From AP-15 sp963832875 (GTDB lineage: Bacteria; Pseudomonadota; Alphaproteobacteria; ATCC43930; CGMCC-115725): a stretch of 64,000 nt of DNA. Made by a program: the position numbers and the translations under genes. The stretch spans positions 682,001 through 746,000 of the forward strand of contig CAWHWB010000007.1 in assembly GCA_963832875.1 (NCBI GenBank), given 5' to 3'. Below are positions 53,423 through 60,745 of this stretch, piece after piece. Within the stretch, counting starts at the first letter, position 1. Each line of letters begins with the position of its first letter. The notes below the pieces were generated by a model that saw nothing but the letters and a program-made list of their open reading frames with translations, did no database searches and was not told the origin of the DNA.

Positions 53423-55114
53423 TCAGGTCCGGGCGGGAGGTGACCAAGGCTCTGGCGCCCGCGGCTCGAGATCGGTCACGACATCGACCACGACCGGCTC
53501 GCCGGCGTTGAGCGCCTCGGCCAGAGCGGGGGCGATCTCGGCCGCTCGCTCGACCCGGATGCCGCGCACGCCAAAGCTGCGGGCGACGGCAGTAAAATCG
53601 GTCGGGCCGAAGCGAACCAGCGCCTCGCCACGCCCCGGCCGATTGCCGGCGATCCGGCGCACGCCGGTCAGGTTCTGGCCAAAGCCCGAATTGTTGTTGA
53701 CCACGACAACGGCTGCAATCCCGCAGCGGCGCGCCGATTCGAGCTCGGCCAGGTGGTAGTAGAACCCGCCGTCGCCGGTGAAGCACAGCACGGGCCGGCC
53801 GGGGGCCGCGCATTTGGCGCCGAGCGAGGCCGGGAAGGCCCAGCCGAGCGACCCCGCCGCGCGCAGATAGGTCTGACCCGCGCCGTTGAAGTCGATCATC
53901 GTGCCGGTCCAGATGCCTGAGTATCCGGTATCTGCCACCAGGATCCCGTCCGCCGGGAGTGCCTTGGTGATCTCGGCGCAAAGCCGCTCGACCCGGACCG
54001 GCGCCCGGTCGTCGCTGACGAGCGGGGCCATCGTCGCCCGCCAATCGGCGACGATACGCGCCGCCTCCTCGGCAAAACCGCGGTCGCGCACCGGACGCCC
54101 GATCCGCTCGATGAGGCAGGCCACTGTCGTTTTGGGATCGCCGACGACCCCGACCGTGTTCGGATAGCTGCGGCTGATCTCGATCGGGTCGGCGTCGATC
54201 TGCACGATCTTGGTGTCGATCGACGGCACGGTCCAGTTCAGGGTCACCTGGTCGCCGGTATCGCAGCCGATATAGAGCACCAGGTCGGCGCCGTGCACGA
54301 TCCGGTTGGCCGGCGGTGCGGAATAGCTGCCGGGAACGCCGGCCGACAGGGGATGACGAGTCGGGATCAGGCCGCGGGCGCCGAGCGAGGTTGCCACCGG
54401 CGCCGCCAAGGCCTCGGCCAACGCCAGCACCTCGGGCCCGGCCTGGGAAGCCGCGGCGCCGTCGCCGGCGATGATTGCGACCCGCCGGGCCGCGGTCAGC
54501 GCCGCGGCGGCGCGCTCGAGGTCGCGCGCGTCGGCAACCGGCCGATGCGCCGGGATTTGGCGCGCTTCGGGATCGATGACCGTCGGCTCGCCGGTCTGAC
54601 CGAGCTCGATGACGTCACCTTGCAGCCCGGAAAAATCGAGATGGGTCGGCCGCGGCGTGTCGGCCAAGGCGGCGCGCCAAGCGTGGCGTAAAAGGCGCGG
54701 CAATTCGGCGGTCGAATCGACCGGCGCCGAAAACTTGGTCACGGCCGCGAACAGCGGGGCGTGGGCGATCTCCTGATAGGCGTTGCGGTGCTGGAACGAA
54801 GGCTCTTTGCGCCCGGTCAACGCCACCACGGGACTACGCCCGAGATAAGCGTCCTGCAAGCCCGAAGCGAGGTTCGCCGCACCCACCGACTGCGCCATGC
54901 ACACGCCCGGCCGGCCGGCGATGCGGGCATAGCCGTCGGCCATATAGGCCGCGGCCTTTTCCGAATGGGCGAGAATCCGGGTCACCCCGAGATCTTCGAA
55001 CTCCATCAGGGTGCGGCGCATCACAGATTCGACAAAGAACACATGGGTCATGCCGGTCGCGGCCAAGGCCCGCGCCAGCCATTGGGCGCCGTTGACGGTT
55101 TGCCGCTCGCTCAT
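53423..55114 (-). CDS. Thiamine-pyrophosphate-dependent enzyme (acetolactate-synthase-like)
   Basis: 563 residues. The catalytic Glu is in RILAHSEKAAAYMADGYARI and the TPP/Mg motif is GDGGFYYHLAELESARRCGI, then AAVVVVNNNS. The three-domain architecture (pyrimidine, Rossmann, pyrophosphate) is normal. Closest in character to large subunits of acetolactate synthase, benzoylformate decarboxylase or glyoxylate carboligase; without more evidence the reaction stays open. The SDR gene at 55185 is 70 bases upstream on the same strand and could reduce or oxidise the product. Confidence 0.8.
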   Translation of the reverse strand: MSERQTVNGAQWLARALAATGMTHVFFVESVMRRTLMEFEDLGVTRILAHSEKAAAYMADGYARIAGRPGVCMAQSVGAANLASGLQDAYLGRSPVVALTGRKEPSFQHRNAYQEIAHAPLFAAVTKFSAPVDSTAELPRLLRHAWRAALADTPRPTHLDFSGLQGDVIELGQTGEPTVIDPEARQIPAHRPVADARDLERAAAALTAARRVAIIAGDGAAASQAGPEVLALAEALAAPVATSLGARGLIPTRHPLSAGVPGSYSAPPANRIVHGADLVLYIGCDTGDQVTLNWTVPSIDTKIVQIDADPIEISRSYPNTVGVVGDPKTTVACLIERIGRPVRDRGFAEEAARIVADWRATMAPLVSDDRAPVRVERLCAEITKALPADGILVADTGYSGIWTGTMIDFNGAGQTYLRAAGSLGWAFPASLGAKCAAPGRPVLCFTGDGGFYYHLAELESARRCGIAAVVVVNNNSGFGQNLTGVRRIAGNRPGRGEALVRFGPTDFTAVARSFGVRGIRVERAAEIAPALAEALNAGEPVVVDVVTDLEPRAPEPWSPPART

Positions 55115-55184
55115 TTCAGCCCTCCTCCCGCGTCTGAGCGGGCGCCTCCGGCCCGCAAGGCGGGCGAGACGCCCGCGTTCTGAT

Positions 55185-55946
55185 TTAAAGCGTCAAACCG
55201 CCATCGACGATCACGGTCTGCCCCGTGATCATCGCCGCCCCGGCACACAGGAAAAAGATCGTCTCGGCGATGTCCTCGGGCTTGCACGCGCGCTTGAGCG
55301 GCGTGCGCTCGATCGAGGCCTCTTTGCGGTCGGAGGGCCAGTCCTTGTTCCACGGGCTGTCGACAAAACCCGGCGCCACCGCGTTGACGCGGATTTCGGG
55401 CGCGAGGGTGCGCGCCAGGCTCCGGGTCAGGTTGATCAACCCCGCCTTGCTGGTTGCATAAGGGATGCTGCTGCCGCTGCCCATAACCCCGGCGATCGAG
55501 GCGGTGTTGCAGATCGCCCCCCGCGCCGCCTTCAGCGCGGGCATCGCGGCATGGGCGCAGCGGAACGGGCCGATCAGATTGGTGGTCAGGATCGTCGACC
55601 AGAAATCCTCGGAGAGCGCGTCGAGATCGGCAAACGGGATCGGCGTCGGCGTCGCCGGGGTGCCAGCGTTGTTGACCAAAAAGTCGAGCCGTCCCAGCGC
55701 ATCGACGGCGCTCGCGACCATGCGCTCGGCCGCGCCCGGCCGCGCTACATCGCCCGCGGCGGCGACGACCTGCCGGCCCTGGGCCTTGAGCCGCTCGACC
55801 GCGGCCGGCCCGCGCGGATCGTCGGGCAGATGGTTCAGTGCGACTGTGGCGCCGCAGCGCGAAAAGATTTCGGCCGCGGCGAGCCCGATGCCCGAGGCCG
55901 CCCCGGTCACCAGCACCGTCTTGCCGGCGAGGTCCGCGCTGATCAT
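55185..55946 (-). CDS. Short-chain dehydrogenase/reductase
   Basis: 253 residues. The NAD(P)-binding TGAASGIGLAAAE motif, NNAGTPATPT, the catalytic Ser in CNTASIAGVMGSGS, and the YATSKAGLINLTRSLARTLA block (Tyr-x-x-x-Lys) are all intact, followed by VNAVAPGFVDSPWN. It probably acts on an alcohol or keto group of a metabolite processed by the adjacent TPP enzyme. Between the two genes a GC-rich inverted sequence (GGCGGGCGAGACGCCCGCG) occurs that may fold into a hairpin. Confidence 0.9.
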   Translation of the reverse strand: MISADLAGKTVLVTGAASGIGLAAAEIFSRCGATVALNHLPDDPRGPAAVERLKAQGRQVVAAAGDVARPGAAERMVASAVDALGRLDFLVNNAGTPATPTPIPFADLDALSEDFWSTILTTNLIGPFRCAHAAMPALKAARGAICNTASIAGVMGSGSSIPYATSKAGLINLTRSLARTLAPEIRVNAVAPGFVDSPWNKDWPSDRKEASIERTPLKRACKPEDIAETIFFLCAGAAMITGQTVIVDGGLTL

Positions 55947-56125
55947 GCTTTCCCTCTCAGCAGAATTCGTTTGTCGCTCGGCAGCATGCCCCCGTGCCTT
56001 GCGCTGTCAAGCCGCCGACGCTCGGCGCAGCCGATCCTGGAGGTCATGCGGAACGAGATAGGCCGAGCGAGCAGACACCATCGCTCTGCGGAAGAGGCGT
56101 TGATCCGTCGCTCGATAGAGTACGT

Positions 56126-56202
56126 TGGTCGGAGTGAGAGGATTTGAACCTCCGGCCCCTGCCTCCCGAAAGCAGTGCTCTACCAGGCTGAGCTACACTC
56201 CG
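56126..56202 (-). tRNA. tRNA-Pro (anticodon CGG)
   Basis: The minus strand folds into a standard cloverleaf: acceptor stem CGGAGTG pairs with CACTCCG, the D-arm includes TAGCTCAGCCTGGTAGAGCA, the anticodon loop TTCGGGA gives anticodon CGG, and the T-arm is GGCCGGAGGTTCAAATCC. The discriminator base A and an encoded CCA follow. It reads the proline codon CCG, which is very common in this GC-rich sequence. It stands alone next to the polyprenyl synthase gene. Confidence 0.97.
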
Positions 56203-56332
56203 CCGACCGGGGGCGGTCTATAGCCGCAATGCCGCTGTTGCGCAAGGCGGCGGCATCGGTCAAGTCCGCCTCATCGGGCCGCCGCAGTCGGTGATCGCCT
56301 AATCGAGGGTCAGGCGGGAAGCCTTGCCCGCG

Positions 56333-57352
56333 TCAAAAGTTGCGCTCGCTGGCGAAGGCGGCGGCGTCGATCAGCGCCCGACGCTCGGGCCCGTCGCGGA
56401 ACATCGCCAACGCGTCGATCGCGGCGGCGGCGTACCGGCGGGAGCGCTCCAAGGTCTCGGCCAGGGCGCCGCGGCACTCAACCAGCCGGATGGCGTGATC
56501 GAGATCGCCCGGCTGCTGGTCCATCTCCTCGAGGGTGCGGCGCCAGAACCGGCGTTCGGCCTCGTCGCCGCGAGCGAAGGCGAGGAGGATCGGCAAGGTG
56601 ATCTTACCATCGCGGAAATCGTCGCCGACGCTTTTGCCGAGATCTGCCTCGCGCGCTGAGAAATCGAGCATATCATCGACCAGCTGAAACGCGGTGCCGA
56701 GATTGCGGCCGTAGCGGTCGAGCGCTTCCTCCTCATCCGCGGGACGTTCGGCCAGCACCGCAGCGATGCGGGTGGCGGCGGCGAACAATTCCGCGGTCTT
56801 GGCCTCGATGACCGCGAGATAGGCGGTTTCGCTCGTCCCGGTGTCGCCGGTAGTAATCAGCTGCATGACCTCGCCCTCGGCGATGACCGCGGAGGCGCGC
56901 GACAGGATTTCGAGGATGCGCAGCGAACCGTCGGCGACCATCAGCTCGAACGAGCGGCTGAACAGAAAATCGCCGACCAGGACCGCCGGCTTGTTGCCCC
57001 AGACGGCGTTTGCGGTGTCGCGGCCGCGGCGCAGGTCGCTGGCGTCGACGACATCGTCGTGCAATAGGGTTGCGGTGTGGATGAACTCGACCGCGGCGGC
57101 CAGGGCGAGATGCCGCTCGCCGCGATAGCCGCACAGCCGCGCGCAGCCCAAGGTCAGCATCGGCCGCAGGCGCTTGCCGCCACCGGCGACGATATGACCG
57201 GCGAGCTCCGGGATCAGCGCCACCGGGCTCTGCATGCGCTCGACGATCAGCCGATTGACGCGTTCGAGATCGGCTTTGAGCAGCCGCAGCAACGGCTCGA
57301 GCGACGGCTTTCGGCCCGCGTGCTGCTGCTCGATACCCGCCACCAGCGCCAC
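56333..57352 (-). CDS. ispB: Polyprenyl diphosphate synthase (octaprenyl type)
   Basis: 339 residues from a GTG at 57352, preceded by CAGGAG at the right spacing; an ATG at 57442 gives a longer but less typical N-terminus. The first Asp-rich motif is LLHDDVVDASDLRRG and the second QLVDDMLDFSAREADLG; GGGKRLRPMLTLGCARL opens the substrate pocket. The enzyme lengthens farnesyl or geranylgeranyl diphosphate to the ubiquinone side chain. The length, the residues before the first motif and the position in a tRNA/glyQ neighbourhood support the ubiquinone chain, but the chain length is not directly readable. It diverges from the DUF2007 gene. Confidence 0.9.
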   Translation of the reverse strand: MALVAGIEQQHAGRKPSLEPLLRLLKADLERVNRLIVERMQSPVALIPELAGHIVAGGGKRLRPMLTLGCARLCGYRGERHLALAAAVEFIHTATLLHDDVVDASDLRRGRDTANAVWGNKPAVLVGDFLFSRSFELMVADGSLRILEILSRASAVIAEGEVMQLITTGDTGTSETAYLAVIEAKTAELFAAATRIAAVLAERPADEEEALDRYGRNLGTAFQLVDDMLDFSAREADLGKSVGDDFRDGKITLPILLAFARGDEAERRFWRRTLEEMDQQPGDLDHAIRLVECRGALAETLERSRRYAAAAIDALAMFRDGPERRALIDAAAFASERNF

Positions 57353-57499
57353 CCGATTCTCCTGCGTGCCCGCTGCACCGGGCGATCGGCCGCCCGATCG
57401 GCTTGACGCGCCCGAACCCGAATGAGCATAGAATGCCGGCAAGACCGGTCAAGAGGCGACCCGTCGGGCCTGACCCTAACGTTGCGAACGATCGATGCG

Positions 57500-57712
57500 A
57501 TGAAGGAGCTGCTGCGCACCAACGACGCCGTCCGGCTCTCCTGGGTGCAGGCGCTGCTCAGAGATTCGGGGATCGAGAGCCTGGTACTCGACCATCATAC
57601 CAGCCTCGTCGAAGGCAGCATCGGCGCCATCCCGCGCCGCCTGATGGTGGTGGAGCGCGACTTTGTTCGCGCCCGCGCCCTGCTCGCCGCGGCCGACGAG
57701 GACGCCCGGTGA
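57500..57712 (+). CDS. DUF2007-family small protein
   Basis: 70 residues from the ATG at 57500 (MKELLRTNDAVRLSWVQALL). The sequence SWVQALLRDSGIESLVLDHH and RLMVVERDFVRARALL is typical of DUF2007, a small ferredoxin-like fold sometimes annotated as a putative signal-transducing protein of unknown function. It overlaps the next methyltransferase gene by GTGA, so the two are translationally coupled. Confidence 0.75.
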   Translation: MKELLRTNDAVRLSWVQALLRDSGIESLVLDHHTSLVEGSIGAIPRRLMVVERDFVRARALLAAADEDAR

Positions 57713-58467
57713 GCTCGGGGCCCGCCGCTGCGCCTTCCTTCACCGAAGACCGGCTGCTCGGCGGCCGGATCCGCCTGAGACAGCCTGCGACCGGCTACCG
57801 GGTTGCGATTGACCCGGTGTTTCTCGCCGCCTCGGTGCCGGTCGAGCCGCACCAGATCGTGCTCGATGTCGGCTGCGGCGCCGGTGCGGCAATGTTGTGC
57901 CTGGCGGCGCGGGTGCCGCATACCCGCCTCGTCGGGCTAGAGATGCAGCGCGACCTGGTTCGGCTGGCCGGCGACAACGCGATCCTCAATGCTCTGGAGG
58001 CCCGCGTCTCGGTGATGATCGGCGACCTCTTGCATCCGCCGCCGCGGCTATCGCCCGGCGCCTTTGACCATGTCATGGCGAACCCGCCGTTCAACGAGCC
58101 GGGCCGCGCCGCGATCTCGGCACAGCCGGGCAAGGCGGCGGCCACCATCGAGGGCGACGCCGACCTCGCCGCCTGGGTGCGCTTTTCGCTGGCGATGGTG
58201 CGGCCAAAGGGCACGGTGACCTTTATCCACCGCGCCGACCGCATCGACGCCCTCTTGGGCGAGATCGCGGGTCGCGCCGGCGAGGTGGTCGTCTTTCCGC
58301 TGTGGCCCGGCGAAGGCCGCGCGGCGAGCCGCGTGCTGGTGCGCGCTCGCAAGCAGGTGGCGGCGCCGGCGCGGCTCGCCGCGGGCTTGGTGCTGCACCG
58401 GCCCGATGGGCGGCCGACCGATCGCGCCGAGGGCGTGCTGCGCGAGGGGCGGGAGCTCGAGCTGTGA
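57709..58467 (+). CDS. Methyltransferase of the TrmN6/YfiC type
   Basis: 252 residues, GTG start overlapping the previous stop. The SAM-binding motif VLDVGCGAGAAMLCLAAR and the base-binding ANPPFNEPGRAAIS (NPPF) mark an N6-adenine-type methyltransferase; the closest known relative is the tRNA1(Val) A37 N6-methyltransferase. The N-terminal LLGGRIRLRQPATGYRVAIDP is typical of that group. It is in a run with DUF2007, S49 peptidase and glyQ-glyS. Confidence 0.85.
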   Translation: MSSGPAAAPSFTEDRLLGGRIRLRQPATGYRVAIDPVFLAASVPVEPHQIVLDVGCGAGAAMLCLAARVPHTRLVGLEMQRDLVRLAGDNAILNALEARVSVMIGDLLHPPPRLSPGAFDHVMANPPFNEPGRAAISAQPGKAAATIEGDADLAAWVRFSLAMVRPKGTVTFIHRADRIDALLGEIAGRAGEVVVFPLWPGEGRAASRVLVRARKQVAAPARLAAGLVLHRPDGRPTDRAEGVLREGRELEL

Positions 58468-58522
58468 CCTTCGGCACTCGCTCCCGTGGTGTCGGCGGGG
58501 GCGGCTTCCCATTTGAGACGAC

Positions 58523-59365
58523 ATGAACCTCCGCGACTATTTCGACATCGAGCGGCTGTGGCGGCGCGGGCCGGTGGTCGCGGTGCTGCGCTTCGAGGGC
58601 GTGATCATGCCGCGGGCTCGCCGCGACGGCATCTCGCTGGCGAGCCATGCCCGGGCGATCGAGCGGGCGTTCAAATTGCGCGGGGTCGTCGCCGTCGCCA
58701 TCGTCGTTAATTCGCCGGGCGGCTCGCCGGTGCAGTCAGCGCTGCTGTTTCGCCGCATCCGCCAGCTGGCCGACGAGAAAAGGGTCCCGGTCATCGCCTT
58801 CGCCGAGGATGTGGCGGCCTCGGGCGGCTATTGGCTGGCGCTCGCGGGCGACGAGATTTTTGGCGAAGAGACTTCGCTCGTCGGCTCGATCGGGGTGATC
58901 AGCGCCGGCTTTGGCCTGCACGAGTTGATCGGCCGGCTCGGCGTCGAGCGCCGCCTCTATACCGCCGGCACGCACAAATCCTTGCTCGACCCGTTTCTGC
59001 CGGTGGACCCGGCCGATGTCCAGCGCTTGACCGGCTTGCAGCAGGACATCCACCGGGCCTTCAAGGAGCATGTCCACCGGCGCCGCGCCGGCAAGATCGA
59101 CCTCGCCGACGACAGCCTGTTCAACGGCGACGTGCTGACCGGGCACACGGCGGCCGCGCGCGGGCTGATCGACGGCATCGGCGAACTGCGCGCGGTGATG
59201 CGCCAGCGCTATGGCGCCGAGGTCCGGCTGCGCCCGATTGCCGCCGAGCGGCGGCGGCCGTTCTGGGGCCGGCTGCCGTTCGCCGCCCGCGAGCCCGCGA
59301 CGCTAATCGCCGATCTCGCCGAGTGGGTCGAAGCGCGGCTGATGTGGGCGCGGTTCGGGCTGTGA
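58523..59365 (+). CDS. S49-family serine peptidase (SppA-like)
   Basis: 280 residues. The catalytic Ser is in AEDVAASGGYWLALAGDEIF and the catalytic Lys is in LYTAGTHKSLLDPF, the Ser-Lys dyad of signal-peptide peptidases. NSPGGSPVQSALLFRRI is the conserved substrate-binding loop. There is no clear N-terminal membrane segment, unlike SppA of E. coli, so it may act at the membrane face or in the cytoplasm. It precedes the PP0621-like and glyQ genes in the same direction. Confidence 0.9.
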   Translation: MNLRDYFDIERLWRRGPVVAVLRFEGVIMPRARRDGISLASHARAIERAFKLRGVVAVAIVVNSPGGSPVQSALLFRRIRQLADEKRVPVIAFAEDVAASGGYWLALAGDEIFGEETSLVGSIGVISAGFGLHELIGRLGVERRLYTAGTHKSLLDPFLPVDPADVQRLTGLQQDIHRAFKEHVHRRRAGKIDLADDSLFNGDVLTGHTAAARGLIDGIGELRAVMRQRYGAEVRLRPIAAERRRPFWGRLPFAAREPATLIADLAEWVEARLMWARFGL

Positions 59366-59433
59366 TGACGCGGATTTGCGCTCGCTGCGGGCATTCCTTG
59401 ACCCGCCTCCCGCCGGACCGCTAAACCTCGCCG

Positions 59434-59661
59434 ATGTTCGAGGTTCCGAAGCTCGTTTTTATGATCCTGGTGATCGGGGCGGTGTGGATCGCCTATCGCT
59501 GGCTGAACGGGCCGGCGCGCGAGCTGCCGCGCCGGCGCTCGGCGGCTCCGCCGCAACGGGCGATCCCGGCCGAGGATTTGGTCGCCTGCGGCGTGTGTGG
59601 CGCCTATGTCTCGACGCAGGCGCTGGGCTGCGGCCGGCCCGACTGCCCGCGGCCGCGCTGA
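59434..59661 (+). CDS. PP0621-like small zinc-ribbon membrane protein
   Basis: 75 residues. One membrane helix near the N-terminus (LVFMILVIGAVWIAYRWL), a basic linker, and a C-terminal Cys cluster (VACGVCGAYVSTQALGCGRPDCP) that could bind zinc. This arrangement is characteristic of the PP0621 family, function unknown. It lies 24 bases upstream of glyQ. Confidence 0.75.
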   Translation: MFEVPKLVFMILVIGAVWIAYRWLNGPARELPRRRSAAPPQRAIPAEDLVACGVCGAYVSTQALGCGRPDCPRPR

Positions 59662-59685
59662 CCGCGGCAGCGGTGAGGCGCGGCG

Positions 59686-60546
59686 GTGAGCTTTCAATCG
59701 ATGATCTTCGAATTGCAGCGCTTCTGGGCCGAGCAAGGCTGCGTGATCCTGCAGCCTTACGACGTCGAAATCGGCGCCGGCACCTTTCACCCAGCGACGG
59801 CCTTGCGGGCGCTCGGGCCGCAGCCGTGGCGCGCCGCCTATGTCCAGCCTTCGCGCCGCCCAACCGATGGCCGCTACGGCGAAAACCCAAATCGGCTGCA
59901 ACAACATTACCAGTTGCAAGTGATCCTGAAGCCGGCGCCGCGCGACAGCCAGGAGCTCTATCTCGGCAGCCTCGCGGCGATCGGCATCGACGCGGGCCGC
60001 CACGACATCCGCTTTGTCGAGGACGATTGGGAGAGCCCGACGCTGGGCGCCTGGGGGCTCGGCTGGGAGGTCTGGCTCGACGGCATGGAGGTCAGCCAAT
60101 TCACCTATTTCCAGCAGGTCGGCGGCATCGAATGCGACCCGGTCTCGACCGAGTTGACCTACGGCCTCGAACGGCTGGCGATGTATGTCCAGGGGGTCGA
60201 GAGCGTGTTCGACCTCGATTACAACGGCGTTTCCGGGGCGGCGCAAATCACGTATGGCGACGTGTTCAAGCGTGCCGAGAGGGAATTCTCGGCCTTTAAT
60301 TTCGAAATCGCCAATACCGCGCTGCTGGTCCGCCATTTCGAAGACGCCGAGGCGGAATGCCGAGCCGTGCTCGATCGTGGCTTTGCGTTGCCCGCTTATG
60401 ACCAGTGCCTTAAGGCGAGCCATCTGTTCAACCTGCTCGACGCGCGCGGCGCCATCAGCGTGACCGAGCGGGCCGCCTACATCCTGCGTGTCCGCGCGCT
60501 GGCCAAGGGCTGCTGCGAGACTTGGCTCGCCGGCGCCAACTCGTGA
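59686..60546 (+). CDS. glyQ: Glycine--tRNA ligase alpha subunit
   Basis: 286 residues from a GTG at 59686 (SFQSMIFELQRFWAEQGCVI). The class II aminoacylation core is unmistakable: LQPYDVEIGAGTFHPATALR, AAYVQPSRRPTDGRYGENPN, and EVSQFTYFQQVGGIECDPVS. With GlyS it forms the tetrameric glycyl-tRNA synthetase of most bacteria. The beta-subunit gene follows after a 200-base gap that holds an inverted repeat. Confidence 0.97.
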   Translation: MSFQSMIFELQRFWAEQGCVILQPYDVEIGAGTFHPATALRALGPQPWRAAYVQPSRRPTDGRYGENPNRLQQHYQLQVILKPAPRDSQELYLGSLAAIGIDAGRHDIRFVEDDWESPTLGAWGLGWEVWLDGMEVSQFTYFQQVGGIECDPVSTELTYGLERLAMYVQGVESVFDLDYNGVSGAAQITYGDVFKRAEREFSAFNFEIANTALLVRHFEDAEAECRAVLDRGFALPAYDQCLKASHLFNLLDARGAISVTERAAYILRVRALAKGCCETWLAGANS

Positions 60547-60625
60547 GTAGCGCTGCCCGCGGGTCAGGCGTCTCTTTGTGGTATCCTTGGAACTATGACC
60601 GATGGCTGCTGCATACTACCTCCCC

Positions 60626-60715
60626 GTGGCCGGATTTGTTCTGGCCATCCACGTCTTCACGCAACGTGCGGTCCGCCGTTGAGTAGGCGTGGATGACCGG
60701 GTCAAGCCTGGCCAC
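60626..60715. repeat. Palindromic repeat between glyQ and glyS (DRVKPGHRDD class)
   Basis: Two 28-base arms, GTGGCCGGATTTGTTCTGGC with CATCCACG (60626-60653) and CGTGGATGACCGGGTCAAGC with CTGGCCAC (60688-60715), are inverted with about 23 matching positions around a 34-base spacer. The translated right arm (MDDRVKPGHRDDW) is a recurrent signature of a dispersed alphaproteobacterial repeat. It separates two genes that are usually adjacent and may form an RNA hairpin in the operon transcript. Confidence 0.7.
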
Positions 60716-60745
60716 AGGGATGATTGGCAGGATCGGATACTCGTG

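Noticed and set aside
56130..56330. An attachment site with integrated element at the tRNA-Pro gene
   Set aside because: No integrase and no repeated tRNA 3' end are found in the window, and the flanking genes are normal housekeeping genes.
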